64,000 nucleotides of DNA from Thermoplasmata archaeon (GTDB lineage Archaea > Thermoplasmatota > Thermoplasmata > Lutacidiplasmatales > UBA184): positions 124,001-188,000 of the forward strand of contig JAKAAX010000002.1 in NCBI GenBank assembly GCA_021802125.1. Direction: 5' to 3'. This document shows positions 31,928-39,213 of this stretch, one piece after another (the stretch's first letter is position 1; every line of letters starts with the position of its first letter). Below the pieces are notes generated by a model that saw nothing but the letters and a program-made list of their open reading frames with translations, was not told the DNA's origin and made no database searches. A program made the position numbers and the translations under genes.

Positions 31928-34408
31928 GTGCCTCAGCGAAGGCCCTCGACGACCGACCTCCCCGGGTTCCTCCCCGCGAGCGAGCACCGGGACCGGATGG
32001 CGCGCGAGACGGAGGTGGCTCCGGGTCGTGGGAAGGGCCGACGGTCCTCCGGGAGGGCCTCGGGGAACCCCTCGCCCCCCCCTCCCCCGCCCCCGCCTCC
32101 TCCCGAGACGCGCGTGCCGCTCGAGAAGGTCCCGTTCGACCCCAGGCTCGCCGAGATCCTCCGCGAGCAGGGCATCTCCGAGCTCTACCCTCCCCAGGCC
32201 GAGGCGCTGGGGCCCGTGCTGGAGGGCCGGAGCGTGGTGCTCGCCTGCCCCACCTCCTCGGGGAAGTCGCTGGTGGGCTACAGCGCGCTCGTGACCGCGG
32301 CGCTCTCGGGGCGCCGGGGGATCTACATCGTCCCGCTGCGCGCTCTGGCGAGCGAGAAGTTCCACGACCTGAAGGCCTTCGAGAAGCTGGGGCTGAAGGT
32401 CGCCCTCACGATGGGGGAGCGTGACATCTCCTCCAAGGACCTGGAGAAGGTCGACATCCTCGTCTCCACGAGCGAGAAGACCGACAGCCTCCTGCGGCAC
32501 CGGGCCCCCTGGATGGAGACGGTGGGCGTCGTCGTCGCCGACGAGGTCCACCTCCTGCGCGACCCGACGCGCGGGCCGACGCTCGAGGTGACGCTGACCC
32601 GCCTGCGGCGCCGTCACCGTGGGCTGCAGGTGGTCGCGCTCTCCGCGACGGTGCGGAACTCTGTCCAGCTCTCCGAGTGGCTCGGGGCGGCTCACGTCCG
32701 GAGCGACTTCCGCCCCGTGCCCCTCCGGCAGGGGGTCTACCGCGCCGGCGCGATCACCTTCACCGACGGCAAGCAGCGCCCCATCGCGGAGTTCGGGGAA
32801 GTGATCGAGTCGCTCGTCTGCGACATCCTGAAGGAGGGAGGCCAGGCCCTCGTCTTCGTCAACAGCCGGAAGTCCACGGTCACCCTCGCCACGCGGCTCG
32901 GGAAGGCGGTGGGACCTCTCCTCGCTCCGAACGAGCGGGAGGACCTGAAGGCGCTCGCGCGGGAGCTCGGAGGGGACCACGAGGAGGAGACCGAAGGCCT
33001 CCGCCAGCTGGGCGGCATGGTCCCCTACGGCACCGCCTTCCACAACGCTTCCCTCACGAACGACGAGCGCGGACGGGTCGAGAGCGCCTTCCGGAGCGGC
33101 CGGCTCAAGTGCCTCGTCGCGACCACGACGCTGGCGATGGGACTCAACCTCCCCGCCCGTCGGGTGATCGTGCGCGACACCACCCGCTACGACGACACCG
33201 TGGGGATGTCGGTCAAGATCCCCGCCCTGGAGGTCCACCAGATGCTCGGCCGCGCCGGGCGGCCCCGGTACGACCCTTACGGCGAGGCGATCCTGCTCGC
33301 CAAGAACGAGGACGAGGAGGAGGACCATTTCGAGCGCTACCTCAACTCTCCTCCGGAGGAGCTGGAGAGCCAGCTCGGCAGCGCCCCGGTGCTCCGGACC
33401 CACCTCCTCGCGCTCGTCGCCTCGGGGGAGGTGAGCACCGAGAAGGAGCTCGAGAACTTCCTAGCGGGGACCTTCTACGGCCACTCCTCGAACCTGCGGG
33501 ACCTCCGGGGGGCTCTCGAGGAGGCCCGGGGCTTCCTCGAGCGGTGGGGGCTCCTGGAGCACGGCTTGCCTCTACGCTCAACGGCCTTCGGCAAGCTCGC
33601 TTCCGACCTCTACCTGGACCCGGTCACCGCGGTGCTCATGCGCCGTGCGCTGGGACGCGCGCGGAGAGGGACCGGGGTCTTCCCCTACCTCGCGGCGCTC
33701 GCCGTCACTCCCGACCTGCTGCCGCTCGGCGTGCGGGCGGGGGCCGACGAGGCCGCGATGATCTCGCGCTACGCCGCCGAGGGAAAGGACCTGCTCCTGC
33801 CCCCGGAGGAGACGGAGATCGAGGACCTTCTCCCTCCGTTCGACGGCTACCTGGGCTGCCTCAAGACCGCCGCACTCCTGGAGGCGTGGATCGACGACCG
33901 CCGGAAGCTCCTGGAGATCTCCGAGGCCTTTGGCGTCGGTGCGGGGGACCTTCGGACGCGCGTGGAACGCGGGGAGTGGCTTCTCTCCTCCATGGCCCTT
34001 CTCGCCTCCCGGGAGAACCGGGAGGTGGCGAAGGCGCTCGACGAGCTCTCCGTCCGGGTGCGCTACGGCGTGCGACAGGAGCTTCTGGAGCTGGTCAGCT
34101 TGCGGGGCATCGGACGGGTGCGGGGCGGGCTCCTCTACGATCAGGGCTGGCACGACCTGGAGGCGCTCCAGCGGGCGGGGGAATCGGCCGTCTCCCGGGC
34201 GTTGGGCTCCCCGACCGTCGCGCACAGCGTCATGGAGCAGGTGCGTCGGAGGAAGGGCGGTCCGACCTCCACCGCTCCTACGGTGAGGGAGCCGACGGAG
34301 GCCCCGGGCTCGGGGTCGGCCCCTCGCGCAGATCCTCCCGGGGGGGACGAGCGTCCGGCATCCCCCGAGGCGAGCCCCCCGCGGTGGGACCGCCTCGACG
34401 CGTACTGA
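31928..34408 (+). CDS. hel308: ATP-dependent DNA helicase Hel308
   Basis: 826 residues from GTG 31928. Motif I CPTSSGKSLVGY, motif II VVADEVHLL, motif III SATVRN, motif VI HQMLGRAGRPR. A winged helix, ratchet domain and helix-hairpin-helix follow (RYGVRQELLELVSLRGIGRVRGGLLY). It unwinds lagging-strand forks in repair and recombination. An N-terminal disordered stretch holds ten consecutive prolines (~residue 60). The TATA 31898-31904 would place the TSS at the GTG; ATG 31997 is another start. The C-terminal ~60 residues are disordered and overlap the antisense Orc1-like gene by 131 bases. Confidence 0.92.
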   Translation: MPQRRPSTTDLPGFLPASEHRDRMARETEVAPGRGKGRRSSGRASGNPSPPPPPPPPPPETRVPLEKVPFDPRLAEILREQGISELYPPQAEALGPVLEGRSVVLACPTSSGKSLVGYSALVTAALSGRRGIYIVPLRALASEKFHDLKAFEKLGLKVALTMGERDISSKDLEKVDILVSTSEKTDSLLRHRAPWMETVGVVVADEVHLLRDPTRGPTLEVTLTRLRRRHRGLQVVALSATVRNSVQLSEWLGAAHVRSDFRPVPLRQGVYRAGAITFTDGKQRPIAEFGEVIESLVCDILKEGGQALVFVNSRKSTVTLATRLGKAVGPLLAPNEREDLKALARELGGDHEEETEGLRQLGGMVPYGTAFHNASLTNDERGRVESAFRSGRLKCLVATTTLAMGLNLPARRVIVRDTTRYDDTVGMSVKIPALEVHQMLGRAGRPRYDPYGEAILLAKNEDEEEDHFERYLNSPPEELESQLGSAPVLRTHLLALVASGEVSTEKELENFLAGTFYGHSSNLRDLRGALEEARGFLERWGLLEHGLPLRSTAFGKLASDLYLDPVTAVLMRRALGRARRGTGVFPYLAALAVTPDLLPLGVRAGADEAAMISRYAAEGKDLLLPPEETEIEDLLPPFDGYLGCLKTAALLEAWIDDRRKLLEISEAFGVGAGDLRTRVERGEWLLSSMALLASRENREVAKALDELSVRVRYGVRQELLELVSLRGIGRVRGGLLYDQGWHDLEALQRAGESAVSRALGSPTVAHSVMEQVRRRKGGPTSTAPTVREPTEAPGSGSAPRADPPGGDERPASPEASPPRWDRLDAY

Positions 34409-35714
34409 GGCCGGCACGACCGCCGACGCGGCGAGCGACCGGGACCGCAGCGGCCCCAAGTCGCATGGGAGACCCCTCCTGGCGCGGGGGTAGGTCCCGG
34501 GGGCGGCCGTCGTGGATCGGGACAGGTCCCCGGGGCCCCTTGGGAGCGAGGGGCGAGGGGTCCTCCATCGGCTCGACCGGGGGCGAGGGACCTCCCGGCA
34601 GGGTCGCGGGCGGGAGCACCGGAGAGAGCCGGAAGCGGACCGAGCTTCCCCCGGTGCCGCCGAGGCGGACCTCGCGCTGGAAGGCGCCCGAGCGCTCCAG
34701 GCGGGTGGTGTGACGCCACAGTCGGGAGCCGGAGGGCGGAGCGAGCCCTTCCGTCCGGCAGCGCTGCTCGAGCCGGCGGCGGAGCTCTGGCAGCGCAAGC
34801 CCCTCGGGCTCGTCCGTGCCGGACGCCTCCCGTAGCGCCTCCAGGATGCAGGTGTCGAGGGCGCGGGAGTTGCGACGAGGTTCCACCGGGTCCGCCGGGG
34901 GAGCCACGTCCAGCATCTCCAGCCTCCTCGCTCCCCGGGCCTCCGCCCTCCGTCCGCTCTCCCGGAGCGTGGGGCCGGCCAGAGCGAGGCCCCAGCCCTT
35001 CGTGAGCAGAAGGTCCCGCACGGCGGCCAGGGCGAGCGGGTCGGGGAGCGTGTCGAAGGCGAGCCGGGCGCGCTGCTCCACGGCAGACAGGACGTCCCCC
35101 GCGGAGATGGCGGGGAGATGCTCCCGGCGTACGCCTGGCCCGAGGGGACCGCCGATCCCTTCGGCGTCCTCGAGCGGGTCCACCTCCCCCGAGAGGATCA
35201 CGACGTAGGGGGGCAGGTCGTGGTCGCCTTCCGGCAGGAAGCGGCCCGGAGCGAGAAGGGGACCCAGGAGGCGGGGGAGTCCGCAGGAGGTCGCCCGCAC
35301 CTGATCGATCCAGAGCACCGTGGGTCGCCCCAGGGTTCGAAGGCGGCGGATGAGCAAGGTCACCAGGAGCTCGGTCGGGCAGCCCGCGCCTCGGAAGCGC
35401 TCGTCGATCCCTCGGAACAGGGCGGAGACGACGCGGCTGGGGGTCCTCTCCGTCGCGACGTCCGCCCGGAGGAGGAGCGGAGGTCGCCGGGCGTCGGTCC
35501 TCCGCCAATGCTCTTCGACCGTACGGACGAGCTGACGTGCGACAGCCGAGGTCCCTACTCCCCGGCTCCCCCAGAGCACGAGCCCCGCGCGGGGGGAGGA
35601 GGTGGAGGTCGCGGTGAGGGATCTCCCCAGTTCCTGGAGGATGTCGTCACGGCCCCTCAGGGAGGGTGGGCACCAGTCGTCGCTCAAGGCTCGGGGGTCG
35701 CGCCAGAAGTTCAT
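34278..35714 (-). CDS. Orc1/Cdc6-like AAA+ ATPase with degenerate Walker A and B
   Basis: 478 residues from ATG 35714. An AAA+ core at ~20-240 has LVLWGSRGVGTSAVARQ at Walker A, where T replaces the catalytic lysine, and TVLWIDQV at Walker B with Q instead of E. The layout (GRDDILQELGRSLT at the start, a C-terminal winged-helix-like region EALREASGTDEPEGLALPELRRRLEQR at ~270-340) is like Orc1/Cdc6. The last ~110 residues are Pro/Gly/Arg-rich and probably disordered; they overlap hel308 antisense. An inactive or regulatory initiator-like protein is inferred. TATA 35734-35741 predicts a leaderless mRNA. Confidence 0.68.
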   Translation of the reverse strand: MNFWRDPRALSDDWCPPSLRGRDDILQELGRSLTATSTSSPRAGLVLWGSRGVGTSAVARQLVRTVEEHWRRTDARRPPLLLRADVATERTPSRVVSALFRGIDERFRGAGCPTELLVTLLIRRLRTLGRPTVLWIDQVRATSCGLPRLLGPLLAPGRFLPEGDHDLPPYVVILSGEVDPLEDAEGIGGPLGPGVRREHLPAISAGDVLSAVEQRARLAFDTLPDPLALAAVRDLLLTKGWGLALAGPTLRESGRRAEARGARRLEMLDVAPPADPVEPRRNSRALDTCILEALREASGTDEPEGLALPELRRRLEQRCRTEGLAPPSGSRLWRHTTRLERSGAFQREVRLGGTGGSSVRFRLSPVLPPATLPGGPSPPVEPMEDPSPLAPKGPRGPVPIHDGRPRDLPPRQEGSPMRLGAAAVPVARRVGGRAGLSTRRGGPTAGGSPRGMPDARPPREDLREGPTPSPGPPSAPSP

Positions 35715-35996
35715 GGAGTGGCGCAAATCTTCGTAATATAAGAAATCTCATTTCTCATGCAGTTGGGGTTGATGCCCCGATACGGGGGGTCGGGAACCAC
35801 GGAGGGCCCCTGCGCAGGGGGACTCTGGACCTCCCGGCCACGAGGGAGCGATGTGCGGGGCCGGAGGCCGACCGCCTATGGCCCCACGGCGTGAAGAGAT
35901 GGGCCACGGAGTTGGGGGGGGTGGGTGGGATGGGCGGATGGAGGGAGTGGATCGGGCGGGTGGACGGAGCGGGCACGACGGGCGGGGAGGAGCTTC
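35715..35996. other. Intergenic region with AT-rich and G-rich parts beside the Orc1-like gene
   Basis: About 280 bases. The part near the Orc1-like start is AT-rich and includes an inverted repeat AGAAAT-ctc-ATTTCT (35741-35755); the rest has several G-runs and a G-rich purine stretch (35910-35970). No gene is seen. Position beside an Orc1-like gene raises the question of a replication origin, but no repeated ORB elements could be identified. Confidence 0.45.
35734..35741 (-). promoter_or_regulatory. TATA box of the Orc1-like gene
   Basis: TAATATAA on the plus strand (TTATATTA on the minus), ~24 bases before ATG 35714; implies a leaderless mRNA. Confidence 0.6.
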
Positions 35997-36407
35997 CTAC
36001 TCCCCGATCGCCTTGACGATGACCCGCTTGCGGCGTTGCCCGTCGAACTCCGCGTAGAAGACCTGCTCCCAGGGCCCGAGGTCCAGGTCACCTTTCGTGA
36101 TCGGGAGGAGGACCTGGTGGCCCAGCAGCAGGTTCTTGAGATGGCAGTCCCCGTTGTCCTCGCCGGTCTGGTGGTGCCTGTAGTCCCCCGGGGGGGCGAG
36201 GCGGTCGGCCCACTCCTGGATGTCCTGGATGAGCCCCCGCTCGTTGTCGTTGACGTACACCGCGGCCGTGATGTGCATCGCGCTCACGAGCACCATCCCC
36301 TCCCGGATCGCGGAGCGCCGGACGACCTCGCGCACCCGCTCCGTGATGTTGACGAACTCCCGCCGTTGCGCCGTCTGGAACCAGAGGTACTCCGTCTCGG
36401 CCTTCAT
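35997..36407 (-). CDS. yjbQ: YjbQ/UPF0047 family protein
   Basis: 136 residues from ATG 36407. All family motifs present: [40 protein letters not shown] and [19 protein letters not shown], with His and Glu/Asp at the family's conserved metal/thiamine-phosphate site. In bacteria the family was reported to act in secondary thiamine-phosphate synthesis; the true role in archaea is uncertain. Single gene. An extension from ATG 36518 is possible but would leave no promoter. Confidence 0.88.
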   Translation of the reverse strand: MKAETEYLWFQTAQRREFVNITERVREVVRRSAIREGMVLVSAMHITAAVYVNDNERGLIQDIQEWADRLAPPGDYRHHQTGEDNGDCHLKNLLLGHQVLLPITKGDLDLGPWEQVFYAEFDGQRRKRVIVKAIGE

Positions 36408-36595
36408 GTCGGACGGTTGGGAGGGAGCGCGACCCAAGAGGTCTTCGACCGCTCCTGACGGTCCGGCGGGCGCCAGGACCGCGGGGGCCCGCCTGTCGAG
36501 AGCATAGGACAGGCTCAAGAGGGGGAAAGGCGGTCGAAGGTGCCACGGCGATCACGGCGACGGCCCGCATCCTGAAGAACGTCATTCAGGTCGAA

Positions 36596-37024
36596 GTGGG
36601 CAAGGAACGTTGGGTGGCACGCCCCCGGGTGACCGGGGCGACCTCGGTGGGACGGGCGATCTCGGCCCTCTTCTCCACCGAGTACGAGGTGTTCAAGGAG
36701 ACCGACCCGGACCACCCCATCGCCCACGTCTCCTACCTCGCCAAGCGCGACGAGGTGGTGATCCAGCAGGACGATGAGCGCTGGCAGACCCGCTCGAGCG
36801 CGTTCGGCCCGATGCGGATCACCTACAACGCGATCGACTACCAGATCCACGAGAAGATCACGGGGCGCTTCGCGATCCTGCACGGGGAGGACGTCATCGC
36901 CCAGGGCGAGTGCCGCTTCCGCTCCGTGACCCTGCCGGAATACCCTCCCGAGATGGAGGTGTTCCTCGGCCGCCTGTCGCTCGGGCTCCTCATCCGGACG
37001 CTGTTCTGGGAACTGGCCTTCTGA
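36596..37024 (+). CDS. Conserved hypothetical protein
   Basis: 142 residues from GTG 36596. Predominantly beta-strand with alternating hydrophobic pattern (EYEVFKETDPDHPIAHVSYL, DEVVIQQDDERWQTRS, DYQIHEKITGRFAILHGED, GECRFRSVTLPEYPPEMEV) and a hydrophobic C-terminal helix (LGLLIRTLFWELAF). The overall pattern is compatible with a tubby/LURP-like barrel, but this is only a guess from the strand order. The function is unknown. Separated from yjbQ by a short divergent region. Confidence 0.6.
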   Translation: MGKERWVARPRVTGATSVGRAISALFSTEYEVFKETDPDHPIAHVSYLAKRDEVVIQQDDERWQTRSSAFGPMRITYNAIDYQIHEKITGRFAILHGEDVIAQGECRFRSVTLPEYPPEMEVFLGRLSLGLLIRTLFWELAF

Positions 37025-37060
37025 GGCCGAGATGGGCCTGGTCGCGGCCCCGGCGCTGGG

Positions 37061-38557
37061 TCACCCGGCAGACCTTCGGGAGACCCGGCGGGTCAGCGCC
37101 TCGGGCGGCCGAGGCTCGAACGGGGTGGTGTGGAACCGGATGGTCAGCAGGAGCGCCGCCCCCACGAGCACGATGACCGTGGAGATGAGGAAGGTCGTCT
37201 CGACGCCGTACCAGCCGTAGAGCAGGCCTCCCCAGAGCGTCCCCGCGAGTCCCCCCAGTCCGGCGAGGGCATTGTACCATCCCAGGGCCTTCCCCCGAGC
37301 GCGCCCGTGCACGAGCCGGAGCAGGAAGAGCGTGCTGGCCGTGCTGAGGAAGGCCCAGGTGACCCCCATCGCTCCGTTCAACCCGACAAGGAGCATCGTC
37401 CGGTCGAGGACGGCCCCGGAAGAGGTGCCCGGGACCAAGTGCGGCACGAGGAAGAAGAGGGGGACCAACGCCGCCCTCGCGAGCAGGCTCGCGATGAAGA
37501 CCCATTTCGGGTTCGAGAGCTCCACCGCGATTCCCGAGTGGTAGAAGAGCCCCGTCGCGAACGCCGCGCTGGCCAGGTAGATCATGAAGATGTACTGCTG
37601 GGAGAGGTAGGCTCCCTGAGGGACCCCGGAGGTCAGGAATACGGGGAACGGCCCGTAGAATACCTGGAAGCCGATGCTCATCACGAGCATCGCCGCGAGG
37701 AAGCTGTACTCCCCGGCGGGGATCCTCTGCGGCAGGCCCCGCGTGAGGTCGATGACGTGGAGGACCCGGCGCCGGGTCCTGCGCAGCCGCTCGATCACCC
37801 CGTGGTCCCCGATCCCGAACTCCCCCAGCGACGCCCGGCTGAGCAGGCTGTGGGGCTCCTCCACCCACGCCGCCGCGGTGAAGGCCCCGCCGATCGCGAG
37901 CGCGCCGGAGAGCGCCAGGAGCCAGCGCATGGCCTCGATCGCGTAGGCGCCGTTGAACTGGGTGCCGGCGGGGGTCCCGAGGATGAACCAGACCGACCCG
38001 ATGACGAGCCCCAGCACCGCCCCGAAGCCGCTGATGAGGCCGAAGAGCCCCAGGTCCCGAGCCCACCAACGCTTGTTCCGCGTCTCGAGAAGGAGGACGG
38101 TCCCCACCGGGGCGCCCGCGGCGGAGGCGATCCCTTCCGCCAGGTTCAGCAGGAAGTAGTTCCCGATCGACGTCGGGATCGACATCAGGAAGAGCAGGAG
38201 GCCCGTCGCGCCGAAGGAGGCGACCAGGAACCACTTCCGGTGACGGACCCGGTCCGAGAGGTTCCCCCAGAGGATCATGCAGGGGACCTCGAAGACCGTG
38301 GAGGCGGCGATGATCGCCGTCACCACGAAGGGGCTCGGGTCGTAGCGCGCGATGGCGATGAGCGGGATGAGGGGGGTCGACAGCCCGTCGGAGAGGGCCA
38401 GAGGAAGGTAGGAGAGGAACCAGAGGTCGGAGGAGGAGCGCCGCAGCGGAGGGAGAGGGATCTTGACGCTCGGGGACTTCCCCTCGAGCATCGCCGCCTC
38501 GCCAGGCGAGACGAAACCGCCCAGCCCTTTGCCCACCCCCTCCACGCTCCGAGGCAC
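37061..38557 (-). CDS. MFS transporter
   Basis: 498 residues with 12 predicted transmembrane helices. The loop 2-3 motif GNLSDRVRHRKWF matches the MFS signature motif A. A central cytoplasmic loop (~240-290, RRTRRRVLHVIDLTRG) separates the two halves. Substrate not predictable; drug or metabolite export is common for such stand-alone MFS proteins. GTG 38557 is used; ATG 38491 is an alternative. 27 bases downstream of the HExxH gene, so a shared transcript is likely. Confidence 0.85.
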   Translation of the reverse strand: MPRSVEGVGKGLGGFVSPGEAAMLEGKSPSVKIPLPPLRRSSSDLWFLSYLPLALSDGLSTPLIPLIAIARYDPSPFVVTAIIAASTVFEVPCMILWGNLSDRVRHRKWFLVASFGATGLLLFLMSIPTSIGNYFLLNLAEGIASAAGAPVGTVLLLETRNKRWWARDLGLFGLISGFGAVLGLVIGSVWFILGTPAGTQFNGAYAIEAMRWLLALSGALAIGGAFTAAAWVEEPHSLLSRASLGEFGIGDHGVIERLRRTRRRVLHVIDLTRGLPQRIPAGEYSFLAAMLVMSIGFQVFYGPFPVFLTSGVPQGAYLSQQYIFMIYLASAAFATGLFYHSGIAVELSNPKWVFIASLLARAALVPLFFLVPHLVPGTSSGAVLDRTMLLVGLNGAMGVTWAFLSTASTLFLLRLVHGRARGKALGWYNALAGLGGLAGTLWGGLLYGWYGVETTFLISTVIVLVGAALLLTIRFHTTPFEPRPPEALTRRVSRRSAG

Positions 38558-38584
38558 CCCCGACCGGTCGCGCGCTCCGGCGTT

Positions 38585-39151
38585 TCAGTTCGGGGCGACG
38601 CGTAGATGCTTCAGCAGTCGGCGGAAGTCCTTCTCGCTCACCCACTCGACCCGCAGATAGTCACGGAGGAAGGCGTCGCCCGCCCCCAGCCTCCGGGCCT
38701 CGCGCACCGCCACCTCGTAGGCCTCGAGCTCGGTGGGCCGGTCGACGTAGGCGAACTTCGGGTCCCACAGCTCCCGACCGTGGTGCCGCTGAAGGACATG
38801 GCAGAGCTCGTGAAGGATGTCGAGGTAGACGATCAAGGACGGGCTTTCGGAGAGGTGGGAGTGGCCGACGACGACGCAGTCCTCCTGGCTGACGACCGGA
38901 CGCCAGCCCGCGCGCCGGCCCAGGGCGGGCATCTCGCGGGGCGCCACGTACATCCAGACGTCCTCGGGGATGAGCTCGACCGACGTCTTCGAGAGGATCT
39001 CCTTCTCGGTGTCGTCGTGCGGGAGCTTCTGGAACGCTTCGACCTTCTCCAGCCCGGGGAAGGCCTTGAAGAGGGCATAGTGCCCCGGCGTGAGGTCACG
39101 CTGGATGGAGAACTCGCGAGGCGGCTCCACGCTCTTCCGGGCGGGAGACAT
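38585..39151 (-). CDS. HExxH-containing conserved protein
   Basis: 188 residues. LDILHELCHVLQRHHGREL (H115, E116, H119 by count from the start) is a HExxH zinc motif, with a possible third ligand in VDRPTELEAYEVAV. The N-terminal part (ALFKAFPGLEKVEAFQKL) is helical, and the C-terminal segment is WVSEKDFRRLLKHLRV. It could be an M48/ImmA-like peptidase or a metal-binding protein; no family identified. It is upstream of the MFS gene, sharing a probable operon. Confidence 0.7.
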   Translation of the reverse strand: MSPARKSVEPPREFSIQRDLTPGHYALFKAFPGLEKVEAFQKLPHDDTEKEILSKTSVELIPEDVWMYVAPREMPALGRRAGWRPVVSQEDCVVVGHSHLSESPSLIVYLDILHELCHVLQRHHGRELWDPKFAYVDRPTELEAYEVAVREARRLGAGDAFLRDYLRVEWVSEKDFRRLLKHLRVAPN

Positions 39152-39213
39152 CCGGAACGCGAGCCGCGTCCGTAGTTAAGCGTGCGCGGTCGGACGGGCT
39201 CGCCGCCGGGCGC

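Noticed and set aside
35715..35996. A replication origin
   Set aside because: No repeated ORB-like elements could be identified by eye, and the adjacent Orc1-like protein is degenerate. It is kept only as a lead.
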